Source of the DNA: Janthinobacterium sp. 64
GTDB taxonomy: Bacteria; Pseudomonadota; Gammaproteobacteria; Burkholderiales; Burkholderiaceae_D
Assembly (NCBI RefSeq): GCF_002813325.1
Contig: NZ_PHUG01000001.1
Coordinates: 62,001 to 126,000, forward strand
DNA: 64,000 nt
Reading direction: 5' to 3'
This document shows, one piece after another, positions 33,885 to 43,428 of the stretch. The position numbers were made by a program, and so were the translations under genes. Positions within the stretch are counted from its first letter, which is position 1. Every line of letters starts with the position of its first letter. The notes beneath the pieces were generated by a model, which worked only from the letters and a program-made list of their open reading frames with translations, did not search any database and was not told where the DNA came from.

Positions 33885-36800
33885 GGCTAGTGCCGGGAAG
33901 TGACGCCTGCAGCTGGCTGGCCAGCGCCTGCACGGCGCTGCGCAAGCCGCTGCGCAAGCCGGTCTGCGCGCTGTCGGGCGGCAGCAGTTCGAGCAGGAAG
34001 CGCAGCGGCACGGTGACCGCTTCGGGTTCGCCGATGCTGCCGTGGCGCCGCACGGCGTCGTGGTACAGGGCCAGGAATACGGCGCGCGCGGGCGCGTCGA
34101 AGGGCTGGCCGTCCAGCACTTGCCACAGGGCCGCCAGCAGGGCGGCGCGCACGGGGGCGCCGGCGTCGATGGCGCGGTGTTCGTCCGCGTGGCGCTGGCG
34201 CGCATAGGCGATGGCGTCGTGCAGCAAGTCGCCCAGTTGCGCATCGAGCGCGCGCCACGCGCTGCCGTCGCCATGGGCTTGCAACAGCAAGGCACCCGTC
34301 AGTGCCTGGAAAATCAGGTCGCAATCGGCCACGCCGCTGCGCAGCCGCGCTTCTTCGAGCGCGGCCAGGCAGGCTTCGGTCATGGCGCGCAGCGCCGGCG
34401 CGCCGGAGCTTCCTTCGGCGCAGGCCAGGCGCGCCTGCAAGGCCCAGTAGCGTCCCAGCAGTGCCAGGCGCTGCGCCGTGGGCGCCAGCGCCACCAGCAG
34501 GTCGATATGCTGTTTTCCATCCTGCAGCAACTGCCGCCCCTGCGCCATATCGGGCACGGCAGGCACCTCGATGCCGGCGCCCGCATCGATGCCGCACAGG
34601 GCCGCGCCCTGGCGTATCTCCAGTTCCGCCCAGTGCGCCAGCGCGCGCAAGCCCACCTTGCCGTCGGCCGCGCTGTGCGCCGCCCGGTAGTGTTCGATGG
34701 CGCGCAGGGTGTTTTCCAGTCCCCCCAGGCCGGCGCGCGTGGCGGCCATGTTTTCGCGGATGTCGGCGCAGCCGAAGAAGCGCGTGCGCACGGCTTCCTC
34801 GATGCTGCCCAGCTTTTCCTCGATGGCCGCGCGGCGCGCCGGATCGGCGCCCGCCAGGCGCGCATGCAGGGTTTCCAGGTCGGCCAGCAGGTGGCCGTGG
34901 TAGTGGTAATCGGGCGCCTGCCAGGGCCGGCTCTGGGTATTCGGAAAGCGGTAGCGGTCGTCGCCATACGCCTGGTAGGCGCCCCAGGTGTTCGAGGCGG
35001 GAAATTGGACATACGCCGCCTCGCGCGCCAGGCGCACGGCGTCGCCGAAGTGTTCGCCGTTCAGCATGGCGTGATAAAAGCTGTGCGCAAAGATGCTGGC
35101 CGCCTGGTCGTCGATGCGCCAGCCGGCCGCGATGACCGCCTGCGAGCCCATTTCAATAAAGGCCGTGGCCAGGCTGGCAGCCAGTTTCGACCATGGCGCG
35201 ATCGCGTCCGGGCGCATGTCGCCCAGGTGGCAGCAATTGATGAAGACGAATTGCGGCACGCGCTTCAATTTACCCACCTGCGCCGCCGTCAGCCGCGTCT
35301 TCTGTCCCAGCACCAGACCCGTATGGGCGATGCCGGGGCCGGCCACTTCGCCATGGCCGGCCAGATGGATGGCGAAATAGCGCTCGTCGAACAGGTGTAC
35401 CAGCACGCGCTGCGCCTGCGGGCGCAGCAGCTCGCGCACCTGGTAGCCGTACGCGTGGAACATGCGCGCCACGTCCTGCGCCTCGGCTTGCGCGGCGGGC
35501 AGCTCGGGCAGGCCGGAATCGGTGTCGCCGATCACCAGCACGCTGTTGCTGGGCGGGCTGGTGGCGGGCGGCTGCTCGCGCAGGCTGGCCAGCTGGCGCA
35601 CCATGCCGATGCGCGTCGACAGCGGGCTTTCCTCGCTGCCCGCCTCGTCGCGCATCAGCTCCCATGGATAGATGGCGGCGCTCTGGTCGACGGCCAGGAT
35701 CAGGCCGCGCATCTCGGGGATGGCCGCCTTCAGGCCATTGGGCAGCATCAGTTCGTACAGCGCGCGCGACAGGCCCGGCTGGTCGGTGGTGTTGTCGGTG
35801 GCGTCCATGATCAGGCCATCGACGGCTTGCCGCTGGTTCGGCTCCTCGTCGACGCTGTTGTGGGCGCGGTCCGTCAGCACGGTGAAGCGCAGGGCGCCGG
35901 AGAGATCCGCGGCGACGATCTGCACGCGGCGCCAGCCATTGTCGCCGCTCAGGCTGGGCAGGATGCGCCGGTAGCCTCCGGGGCTGTGGCGGATGCGCCG
36001 CTCGAACGTGAAGCCGCCCTGGTAGCGCGCCTCGGCCATGATCTGCTCGATGGCCACGGCGGCGGCGATGGCGCGCGCCTCGGATTGTTCATAGATGGCG
36101 ATGTGGCCGATGCGGCACGCCATGCCCGCGTCTTCCAGGCGCCGGTTGGCGCTGCGCACGCCATCGATCAGGGCCCGCGCGCACAGGGCGATGCTCAAGC
36201 CGCCATAGCCGGAACCGGACAACAGGCTGGCCACGCGCAAGCCGTGTGCGCCCATCGGCGGCACAACCGCATGGCCGGCGGCGCGCACCTGCAGGCAGAC
36301 GCACGCGTATTCGAGCAAGCCGCCGGCAAAGGCGCGCGCCAGTTCGCCCGGCGTCAGTTCGCCCAGCGCACCGAGGCCGATGACGATGGCGCCGCCGGGC
36401 CGGCGCGCCGCATCGGGCTGCAGCACCACCAGGGCAGAGTCGGGGCGCTGCGGGAAGCGTCCCAGCGCGTGGATTTCCTGCAGCTTGCCCGCCAGCAGGC
36501 GGTCGAGAAAACTCATGCTGCCGCGCAGCGACTCGTAGGCGTAGCAGCCGCTCATGACGGGCGCGTCGGCCGAGGCCATGCTGCCGTGGATGACGGATAG
36601 GCTCAGCTGCGGCGCGCGGCTCTCGGCAGCGCTGACGGGGCCGGCGGCGCCGAGGGCGGCGTCGAGCAGTTCCGGCGGCTGCGGGTACAGCGGCCGCGCA
36701 TCGGGAGCGTGCGCACGGAAGCGGGGCGGGGCGCAGCCTGGCGCGTGCGGCGGGTGCCGGGACAGGCCCGCGCCCTGGCCGCTGTCGAGCAGTTGCGCGA

Positions 36801-39297
36801 TGGCCGGGTAGGTTTCTTTTTGCAGCAGCAGGTCGCCATGCGCCACCGGCAGGTAGCACGCTTCCACGCCGTCCGGCACCGCGCCTTGCCAGGCCGTGCG
36901 GCCATCGCCGTCCGGCGACCAGGCCGTCTCGATGCCGCCGTCGCGCAGGCGCAGCGCCACCGGCGTGTCGGCGCAGCCGGCCAGGTAGCTGCAAAGGCGG
37001 GCGTCGAGCGGGGCGGCCTCCAGCAAGGCGACGGTGGCGCGCGCCGCCGCCAGCGCCTGGGCCTCGGGCGCCTGCCAGCCGTCGGGCTGGCCCGCTTGCG
37101 CGTCGCCGGCGGCCAGCTGCGCCCACGCCTCGGCGTCGAAATAATCGATGCCGCCCGCCTGCGGCCACGGCAGCATGTCCAGCACGCCGGGAAAGGCGCG
37201 CACGAAGCCGAGAAACTGGCGCCGCGTGTGCTTCCAGCCGATCCAGCAGGCCAGCATCTGCACCAGCCGGTCGCGTCCCAGCAGCACTTGCACCATCGCC
37301 TGCGTGCCCCGGTTGGCCGTGCCCACCTGCAGCAGGCGGCTGCCGGGCAGGGCGCCGAAGCGCTGCCAGCGCTCTTTCAATGCCAGGCGCGCCACCAGCC
37401 CGCCCGTGCCGTGCGCAACGATGCGCAATGGTTGTCCGCGCTGTTCGGCGTCGCGCATGGCCTCGTCGAGCACGGGCAGGAAGGCATTGCCGGAGTGCTG
37501 CAGCGACAAACGCCAGTCATACGTAAAGGGCCGCACTTCCTGGCTTTGCGCGAGAAAGCGGGCAAACGGCTCATAGCACGATTCGACCCAGCCGGCGCTG
37601 ACGATGTGCGGCTGGCCCACGGCCAGGCGCTCGATGCGCCCTTCGACCAGGTTGACTGGGTCGAACCAGATGCGGTTGCTGCCCACTTGCAGATGGCTGC
37701 CCATGATATCGGGCAGCAGCAGCACGATGGGGGCGTGCGCGCGCCGCTTCGGCACTTCGCCGCCGCGTCCCAGCGCGCCGTGCTCGATGCCGGCCAGCGG
37801 CTGGTAGGCGCTGTCGTCGCCCGTGAGCGCCTGCACTGCCGCCAGGCCGGACGGTGCGCGCTCGAAGTAGTTCAGGTGGTGCGTCTGCGGCCCGCGCAGC
37901 AGCAGTTGCCGCACCGGCGTGCTGCGCGTGGCGCCGCCGGCCATCGAGGCGCAATTGACCACCAGGTCGTTCTGGCCGCCGTACAGCTGGTCGCCGAGGC
38001 AGTCGCCCAGCCAGCCCAGCAAGCCATCGCCGCTGCACGCGCCGGCCAGCACGTGCAGCGGACTGGCCACGCGCACGTCGGGCGCGTTGAGCAGCGCCAC
38101 CAGGGGCGAGTCGGGCATCATCGCTTCCAGGCCCGGCAGGATGCGCGCGTCGCAGCGCTGCTGTACCACGGCCAGCAGGAAGGCCATGCCACCATCGGGC
38201 AGATCGTCCTGCGGCAGCAGGTTGCACATCACGCTGGCCCAGCGGTCGAGCCGGCCCGACATCAAGGTGGTGCCGCGTGCCGGGCAGGCCACGCGCACGA
38301 AGCGGGCGATGCGGATGGCGCGCGTCTTCAACTCCTCGCCCAGTTCGCGCAGGCGCGCCGCATCGGCGTCGTGGCCGCCGCGTCCACCCAGCCGTGCCTG
38401 CGCCGTGAAGTGGTCGATATCATGGCTGTTGAACGCTTCGCCGCCCACCGTGTTTTCGCTCAGCCGCTCCAGGCCGTCGCCGGCCAGGTCGACGGCGCCG
38501 CGGCTGTCGATGCGCTGCGCGCGCGCCAGCAATTCGCCCACCAGGCCGCCGCGCGAATGGGCCAGCAGGTGCAGCACGGTGCCGTGCGGCAGCTGGCGCA
38601 CGAGCGCCAGCGCGTTCTCGATGGGGCTGTCGCTGAGGCTGCGGTGCTCGTAGCCGTAGATGCGGTTGCCGTACTGCGCCGCCAGCTGCGGCGCCAGGCC
38701 ATTGCGCCACAGGCCGCCAAAGCTGCGCTGGGTCGACGAGGCCGTGCCGTGCAACAGCAGCAGCACCGGTTCCGGCCCGGCGGGCACGCTGGTGACGGAC
38801 GTCATGCTGCCCGCTTCGATGCCGCAGCGGTACAGGCCCAGGCGCTGTTCCAGCTGGCGGTCCTGGAAGGCGCCCGCTGCCGCCAGCGCCGTCATGGCGG
38901 CGGCGCCGCAGCGGTACACGCGCACGGCCCGCAGCATCCAGGCGCCCAGGCCGTCGCGGCTGGCGCCGGGCGGCAGGCGCGCCGCCTGCGGGCGCAAGGC
39001 CAGCCCCACTTCGATGCTGGCGGGCGCGCCGTCGCGTGCCGCCATGGCCGGCCCCAGGTAGCGTGGTAGGTCCAGGCTGCTCGCCAGCAGCGAACTGCCG
39101 TCGCACAGCAGCAGCTGCACCACGTCGGCCGGGCCGATATCGAGGGCGATGCGGCAGCTGCCGATGCCGCGCGCGCCCGACAGCACGTGGGTTTCGGCAT
39201 GCCAGCCGGGCGCGGCGGGGCAGTCGCCGGCGTCGGCGAGGGGATCGCGCGTGAGCGTCAGGCGCAGCACGGGCGGCGCAGAAGGGATGCTGGACAT
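33817..39297 (-). CDS. Giant CHAT protease fused to two alpha/beta-hydrolase domains
   Basis: An 1826-aa protein without a signal peptide. A first alpha/beta hydrolase (about residues 170-460) has 'LLLLHGTASST' and the elbow AHSRGG with Ser248. A second, LCAT/PGAP1-like domain (about 520-720) has 'IVLLLPDIMGSHL' but the elbow AHGTGG, with Thr631 at the nucleophile position. An unassigned alpha/beta region (about 890-1100) follows. The CHAT caspase-like domain (about 1110-1440) has His1315 in 'HLAGHGE' and Cys1355/1356 in 'FINCCHLGD'. The C-terminal 380 residues are helical and TPR-like. CHAT proteases act in cell-death and antiphage systems; a cytoplasmic protease-lipase for self/non-self conflict is inference. 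The nearest upstream gene is an XRE-like regulator. Confidence 0.88.
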   Translation of the reverse strand: MSSIPSAPPVLRLTLTRDPLADAGDCPAAPGWHAETHVLSGARGIGSCRIALDIGPADVVQLLLCDGSSLLASSLDLPRYLGPAMAARDGAPASIEVGLALRPQAARLPPGASRDGLGAWMLRAVRVYRCGAAAMTALAAAGAFQDRQLEQRLGLYRCGIEAGSMTSVTSVPAGPEPVLLLLHGTASSTQRSFGGLWRNGLAPQLAAQYGNRIYGYEHRSLSDSPIENALALVRQLPHGTVLHLLAHSRGGLVGELLARAQRIDSRGAVDLAGDGLERLSENTVGGEAFNSHDIDHFTAQARLGGRGGHDADAARLRELGEELKTRAIRIARFVRVACPARGTTLMSGRLDRWASVMCNLLPQDDLPDGGMAFLLAVVQQRCDARILPGLEAMMPDSPLVALLNAPDVRVASPLHVLAGACSGDGLLGWLGDCLGDQLYGGQNDLVVNCASMAGGATRSTPVRQLLLRGPQTHHLNYFERAPSGLAAVQALTGDDSAYQPLAGIEHGALGRGGEVPKRRAHAPIVLLLPDIMGSHLQVGSNRIWFDPVNLVEGRIERLAVGQPHIVSAGWVESCYEPFARFLAQSQEVRPFTYDWRLSLQHSGNAFLPVLDEAMRDAEQRGQPLRIVAHGTGGLVARLALKERWQRFGALPGSRLLQVGTANRGTQAMVQVLLGRDRLVQMLACWIGWKHTRRQFLGFVRAFPGVLDMLPWPQAGGIDYFDAEAWAQLAAGDAQAGQPDGWQAPEAQALAAARATVALLEAAPLDARLCSYLAGCADTPVALRLRDGGIETAWSPDGDGRTAWQGAVPDGVEACYLPVAHGDLLLQKETYPAIAQLLDSGQGAGLSRHPPHAPGCAPPRFRAHAPDARPLYPQPPELLDAALGAAGPVSAAESRAPQLSLSVIHGSMASADAPVMSGCYAYESLRGSMSFLDRLLAGKLQEIHALGRFPQRPDSALVVLQPDAARRPGGAIVIGLGALGELTPGELARAFAGGLLEYACVCLQVRAAGHAVVPPMGAHGLRVASLLSGSGYGGLSIALCARALIDGVRSANRRLEDAGMACRIGHIAIYEQSEARAIAAAVAIEQIMAEARYQGGFTFERRIRHSPGGYRRILPSLSGDNGWRRVQIVAADLSGALRFTVLTDRAHNSVDEEPNQRQAVDGLIMDATDNTTDQPGLSRALYELMLPNGLKAAIPEMRGLILAVDQSAAIYPWELMRDEAGSEESPLSTRIGMVRQLASLREQPPATSPPSNSVLVIGDTDSGLPELPAAQAEAQDVARMFHAYGYQVRELLRPQAQRVLVHLFDERYFAIHLAGHGEVAGPGIAHTGLVLGQKTRLTAAQVGKLKRVPQFVFINCCHLGDMRPDAIAPWSKLAASLATAFIEMGSQAVIAAGWRIDDQAASIFAHSFYHAMLNGEHFGDAVRLAREAAYVQFPASNTWGAYQAYGDDRYRFPNTQSRPWQAPDYHYHGHLLADLETLHARLAGADPARRAAIEEKLGSIEEAVRTRFFGCADIRENMAATRAGLGGLENTLRAIEHYRAAHSAADGKVGLRALAHWAELEIRQGAALCGIDAGAGIEVPAVPDMAQGRQLLQDGKQHIDLLVALAPTAQRLALLGRYWALQARLACAEGSSGAPALRAMTEACLAALEEARLRSGVADCDLIFQALTGALLLQAHGDGSAWRALDAQLGDLLHDAIAYARQRHADEHRAIDAGAPVRAALLAALWQVLDGQPFDAPARAVFLALYHDAVRRHGSIGEPEAVTVPLRFLLELLPPDSAQTGLRSGLRSAVQALASQLQASLPGTSLSQAPRHNGAHSARPDSPAASS

Positions 39298-39566
39298 GCG
39301 GGTGGGATCACTGGTTAAAAGCTGACCTTGATACCTGCGGAGACTATGCGTGTTGTGTCAGATCAAGTTTGAGTGGAAATGCAGGGGAGAAGCTGGAGGG
39401 GCGTGCTGGAGCGGGAGGGCAGAGAAACGGTCAGCATGGTTTGGGCTGGGTCTCTTCGCTATCGTGCGCGGATCTGGTGCGCTGAGCGAACTGCGCGAAT
39501 TGCATGGCAAAAGTTCATGGCGCCGGGGACCTGGGTGCCTGGCATGGCAAGACAACAGCGTGTGGT

Positions 39567-39854
39567 TCAGTGGACTGGCGTGGCGGACAGTTCCTTCAGT
39601 TCGCGGATGGTGATGTCCGATTTTTCATGCATGCGCAATAAAATCGTTGCACCGACCGACAGTTTGCCGTGACGAATCTTGCTGATGATGGGGGGCTGGA
39701 CTTCCAGAACACGGCACAGTTCCGCATCATTTTTCAGGCTCATCTTCTCGATCAGGGTATCGAGCAGCTTGTTGGGCACAAAACTCGATGGTTCGAGCGC
39801 ACGCGCCCGGTTCATCGCTTCAATCATTTCCAGCTTCTTTTGCCGAACGTTCAT
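39567..39854 (-). CDS. Small XRE-type helix-turn-helix protein
   Basis: A 95-aa protein. Residues 30-85 form a helix-turn-helix of Cro/C1 type ('LCRVLEVQPPIISKIRHGKLSVGATILLRMHE'). A very strong AAGGAGGAG lies just before the ATG at 39854. It lies upstream of the CHAT giant on the same strand with 269 bp between, so it may regulate it or its own promoter. Confidence 0.75.
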   Translation of the reverse strand: MNVRQKKLEMIEAMNRARALEPSSFVPNKLLDTLIEKMSLKNDAELCRVLEVQPPIISKIRHGKLSVGATILLRMHEKSDITIRELKELSATPVH

Positions 39855-40034
39855 ATACTCCTCCTTCAGGTTATGCAAGGGACGAGACCACTGTATGTGG
39901 TCCCGGCTAAAGTTCGTCATCGCAGTACGGCTGTCTGAGGTGACGTGACAACATGCGCGTTACAACATTAATAACCAGGCAAGTGTTTTCAATAATACTA
40001 CGATAACAAAACTTGTGACAGATGGTCAGTTAAA

Positions 40035-40727
40035 TTAACTGATTGTTTGATCAATTTGGTTGACCGTTGTTGTATTTTGTAAGCCGCTTTTTGTCAGGAT
40101 CATGGTTCTGTCCGCCATTTCGGCGGCGGCCAGCGAATGCGTGACCATGATCGCGCAACTGCCGTTGGCCTTGATTTCGGCGCGCAGCAATTGCAGGATG
40201 CTGTGCGCCGTATCGGGATCAAGGTTGCCGGTCGGCTCGTCGGCCAGCACCAGGGCCGGCTTGTGCACGAGCGCGCGGGCGATGGCCACGCGCTGCATTT
40301 CGCCGCCCGACAATTGTTGCGGAAAGTCGCCGCCGCGTCCGCCCAGGCCGACCGCTTCGAGCATGCTGGCGGCACGCTCCTGGGGCAATCCGTTGAGCAG
40401 CAGCGGCAGGGCCACGTTTTGCAGCAGGGTCAGGTGCGGCAAGACGTGGAAGGCCTGGAAGATAAATCCCATGCGGGCGCGACGCAGCCGGGTCGCGGCG
40501 GCGTCATCGAGGCTGGACATGGCAATGCCGTCCACCAGGATAGGGTGCGCTTCGGCACCCGCATCGGGCGTATCGAGGCCGGCGATCAGGTTCAGCAAGG
40601 TCGACTTGCCCACGCCCGAGTCACCCATGATGGCGATGAATTCCCCGGCCTTGAAGCGGCAGGAAATGTTGGCCAGCACGGGACGCGCATGGGCATAGGA
40701 CTTCGACAGATGGCGCAATTCGAGCAT
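40035..40727 (-). CDS. ABC transporter ATPase, LolD/MacB type, without adjacent permease
   Basis: A 230-aa ATPase of the LolD/FtsE/MacB group. Walker A is GDSGVGKST (about 35), the signature is LSGGEMQRVAIARAL, Walker B is ALVLADEP, and the family's 'GFIFQAFHVLPHLTLLQNV' Q-loop region is present. Such ATPases energise lipoprotein release or peptide/antibiotic export with a FtsX-like permease. No permease gene lies on either side; the partner must be elsewhere. Confidence 0.88.
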   Translation of the reverse strand: MLELRHLSKSYAHARPVLANISCRFKAGEFIAIMGDSGVGKSTLLNLIAGLDTPDAGAEAHPILVDGIAMSSLDDAAATRLRRARMGFIFQAFHVLPHLTLLQNVALPLLLNGLPQERAASMLEAVGLGGRGGDFPQQLSGGEMQRVAIARALVHKPALVLADEPTGNLDPDTAHSILQLLRAEIKANGSCAIMVTHSLAAAEMADRTMILTKSGLQNTTTVNQIDQTIS

Positions 40728-41046
40728 GGTGATCTTGATTAATAACGGCTATCGTAAGGGGAGGCACGCGGGGGAGAGGGGGCCTGGGAACTGCAAAGGG
40801 GCGCGGATTGTTTGGCCGGCAATGTGTAGTATACGACAGGCTTATCATTTTTGCTGGGCAATACCAATTTTGTGTGCACACTGCTCGTTTGATCTTACGT
40901 TATCTGTCGCACGGCTGGCTTGTGCGGATTCCGCTATGATGGAAAAAAGTCATCGGAAAAGGCGCCTGCACACCACTATGGCAGGGGCGGCGCCCGGTGG
41001 CTGACCGTGCAAGCCCTTCGTGAACCTTGATAGACGACGCCAGCCC
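40728..41046. other. Intergenic region between orphan ABC ATPase and egtD
   Basis: 319 bp between divergent genes. It must hold promoters for both. A TATACT on the minus strand (40828-40833) and a TATGAT on the plus strand (40935-40940) are possible -10 elements without convincing -35 partners. No gene or repeat was seen. Confidence 0.5.
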
Positions 41047-42039
41047 ATGACCATGCCACTCGCGCAACAGCAGTCAGATTTGTCTCCCGCCAGCAACGCC
41101 GAAGTGGCCAGCGCCACTCCTGCCACGATAGTCGAGATCAGCAGCGGCCTGCTGGCGCGCGATGCCTGGACCTCGCCCAAGTACCTGTACGACGCTTTGG
41201 GCTCGAAACTGTTCGAAGCCATCTGCGCCTTGCCCGAGTACTATCCGACGCGCACGGAGGCGGCCATCTTCGCCCGTTACGGCGCCGAGATCGCACACGC
41301 CGTGGGGCCGGGCAGCACCCTGATCGACCTCGGTGCGGGCAATTGCGCCAAGGCCGCCAGCCTGTTCCCCCTGCTGCACCCGGCCCAGTATGTGGCTGTG
41401 GATATTTCCTATGAGTTCCTCAGTGAATCGCTGAGCCGGCTGCAGCAGCGCTTTCCGCACATCGAGATGACGGGCCTGGGCCTGGATTTCTCCAGCCGCC
41501 TGGACTTGCCCGACAGCGTGCGCGAGGCGCGGCGCTTGTTCTTCTATCCCGGCTCATCGATCGGCAACTTTGCGCCTGAACAGGCGACCGCCTTTTTGCG
41601 CCGCCTGCGCGCGAATGCGGACGGCGATGGCGGCTTGCTGATCGGCGTCGACCTGATCAAGGACGATGCCATCCTCGACGCCGCCTATGACGATGCGCTG
41701 GGCGTCACGGCCGCCTTCAACCTGAACATGCTGCGCCATGTGAACGGCTTGATCGGCGCGGACTTCGACGTGCGCGCCTGGCAGCACCACGGTTTTTTCA
41801 ATGCCGACGAGCGCCGCGTCGAAATGCACCTGGAAGCGCGCAGCGAACAAGTTGTCCATTGGAAAGGTGGCCAGCGCCGCTTCGCGAAAGGCGAACGCAT
41901 CCATACAGAAGACAGCTACAAATACACCCGTGCAAGCTTCGTCGGCTTGCTGGAGCAGGCGGGGTTTTCCACTGTGCAAGTCTGGACGGACCCGCAGCAG
42001 TGGTTTGCCGTCATCTATGCGCGCGTCATCAGGGACTAA
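41047..42039 (+). CDS. egtD: L-histidine N-alpha-methyltransferase EgtD (ergothioneine biosynthesis)
   Basis: A 330-aa SAM-dependent enzyme that trimethylates histidine to hercynine, the first ergothioneine step. The DUF2260-type fold has the SAM motif 'LIDLGAGNCAKA' (about 90), 'VAVDISYEFL', 'FFYPGSSIGNF' and the substrate loop near 'GADFDVRAWQHHGFFNADERRVEMHL'. 'ERIHTEDSYKYT' is the C-terminal conserved piece. The ATG at 41047 is preferred to a GTG at 41020. It is followed by egtB after a repeat element. Confidence 0.92.
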   Translation: MTMPLAQQQSDLSPASNAEVASATPATIVEISSGLLARDAWTSPKYLYDALGSKLFEAICALPEYYPTRTEAAIFARYGAEIAHAVGPGSTLIDLGAGNCAKAASLFPLLHPAQYVAVDISYEFLSESLSRLQQRFPHIEMTGLGLDFSSRLDLPDSVREARRLFFYPGSSIGNFAPEQATAFLRRLRANADGDGGLLIGVDLIKDDAILDAAYDDALGVTAAFNLNMLRHVNGLIGADFDVRAWQHHGFFNADERRVEMHLEARSEQVVHWKGGQRRFAKGERIHTEDSYKYTRASFVGLLEQAGFSTVQVWTDPQQWFAVIYARVIRD

Positions 42040-42040
42040 C

Positions 42041-42160
42041 AACGCCTGACCAAACCTACTGCGCGTCGCGCTTTGCGGCCTGCGATGCTCACCGTACTAA
42101 AGTACGGTTGCGCTTCTTAGCCACAAATCACTGCCGCTCGCTACGGTTTTGTCAGGCGTT
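42041..42160. repeat. Palindromic repeat element between egtD and egtB
   Basis: About 120 bp bounded by an imperfect inverted repeat (AACGCCTGAC at 42041 and its complement ending at 42160; 15 of the outer 16 bp match). Inside is a perfect CCGTACT-AA-AGTACGG hairpin (42092-42107). It resembles a non-coding MITE or REP-type element. Confidence 0.6.
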
Positions 42161-42190
42161 CAAGATGCCAACACAAGACAAAAAACTACC

Positions 42191-43423
42191 ATGCTGATCG
42201 ATTATTACAATACAGTGCGCCAGCACTCGCTGCGCCTGGCCGAACCGCTGTCCGACGAGGATTGCGGCGCCCAGTCGATGCCGGACGCCAGTCCCGTGAA
42301 ATGGCATCTGGCGCATACCACCTGGTTTTTCGAAACGTTTATTCTGGAAAGCATGGAAGCGGCGTTCGCGCCGTTCCACCCGGCCTTCCGCGTGCTGTTC
42401 AATTCCTACTACAACGGCGTGGGCGAAAAACACCCGCGCGCCCAGCGGGGCTTGCTGACGCGGCCGGGCATGGCGCAGGTGCGCGCCTACCGGGCCAACG
42501 TCGATGCGCGCATCGCCCGCTTGCTGGCGGGCGAGCTGGCGCGGCCCGAGCGCGAACGCCTGAGCATGCTGCTGGCGCTGGGCCTCGAACACGAGCAGCA
42601 GCACCAGGAGTTGCTGTTGACGGACGTGAAACACCTGCTGGCGCAGAGCGCGCTGTTTCCGGCTTATCTCGACAACGCCGCGCCGCCAGCGCCGCAAGCT
42701 GCGCAGCCCGCGGCCTGGCTCGCGTTTGACGGCGGCCTGGCGCAGATCGGGCATGCGGGCGATGGTTTTTGCTTCGACAATGAATTGCCGCGCCATCCGC
42801 AATATGTGGCGCCGTTCGAGCTGGCCACTGCGCTGGTGACGAATGGCGAATTTCTCGCCTTCATCGAGGCGGGCGGCTACCGCACGGCGCATTGGTGGCT
42901 GGCCGAAGGCTGGGACTGGGTGCGCAGTCAACAACTGGCATGTCCGCTGTACTGGCAGCGCGATGACGCCGGGCGCTGGCAGGAATTCACCTTATTTGGC
43001 TTGCGTCCGCTGGACTGGCAGGCGCCGGCAGTGCACCTGTCGCTGTTCGAAGCGGACGCTTATGCGCACTGGGCTGGCGCGCGCCTGCCGACGGAAGCCG
43101 AATGGGAAGTGGCGGCGCAAGGCGTCGCCGTGCAAGTGGGGCAGCTGCATCCGGCCGCCGGTGCGCCGGCAGCGGGACTGCGGCAAATGTTCGGCCACTG
43201 CTGGCAGTGGACCAGCAGCAGCTATGCGCCGTATCCGGGCTACCGCACGGCACCCGGGGCGCTCGGTGAATACAACGGCAAGTTCATGCTGAACCAGTAT
43301 GTGCTGCGCGGCTCGTCCTGCGCCACGCCGGCCGGCCATGCGCGCGCCAGCTACCGCAATTTCTTCCCGGCCGGCGCGCGCTGGCAATTTTCCGGCATCC
43401 GCCTGGCGCGCCAAGTGGAGTAG
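42191..43423 (+). CDS. egtB: Ergothioneine biosynthesis protein EgtB
   Basis: A 410-aa non-heme iron sulfoxide synthase that joins hercynine to a thiol substrate (gamma-Glu-Cys or Cys). The N-terminal DinB-like domain bears iron ligands 'WHLAHTTWFFE' and 'LEHEQQHQELLLTD'; the C-terminal FGE-sulfatase domain is about residues 175-405 ('LPTEAEWEVAAQG', 'GEYNGKFMLNQYVLRGSSCATP'). Length fits the family. egtD and egtB would be one operon were the palindromic element not between them. The egtC and egtE steps are not in this window. Confidence 0.92.
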   Translation: MLIDYYNTVRQHSLRLAEPLSDEDCGAQSMPDASPVKWHLAHTTWFFETFILESMEAAFAPFHPAFRVLFNSYYNGVGEKHPRAQRGLLTRPGMAQVRAYRANVDARIARLLAGELARPERERLSMLLALGLEHEQQHQELLLTDVKHLLAQSALFPAYLDNAAPPAPQAAQPAAWLAFDGGLAQIGHAGDGFCFDNELPRHPQYVAPFELATALVTNGEFLAFIEAGGYRTAHWWLAEGWDWVRSQQLACPLYWQRDDAGRWQEFTLFGLRPLDWQAPAVHLSLFEADAYAHWAGARLPTEAEWEVAAQGVAVQVGQLHPAAGAPAAGLRQMFGHCWQWTSSSYAPYPGYRTAPGALGEYNGKFMLNQYVLRGSSCATPAGHARASYRNFFPAGARWQFSGIRLARQVE

Positions 43424-43428
43424 TTTGC

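Noticed and set aside
34042..39069. Two long plus-strand open frames (852 and 786 codons) opposite the CHAT gene
   Set aside because: Shadows of its codon bias; composition and lack of motifs do not resemble real proteins.
33817..39297. CHAT gene as a type VI effector
   Set aside because: It is 8 kb from the T6SS island on the other strand, with no PAAR, MIX or Rhs part and no adjacent immunity gene.
40010..40045. CAGTTAA-A-TTAACTG palindrome and a CTGTCAC near the end of the orphan ABC ATPase gene
   Set aside because: It overlaps the stop codon, has no T tract and no second Pho repeat; judged chance AT-rich symmetry.
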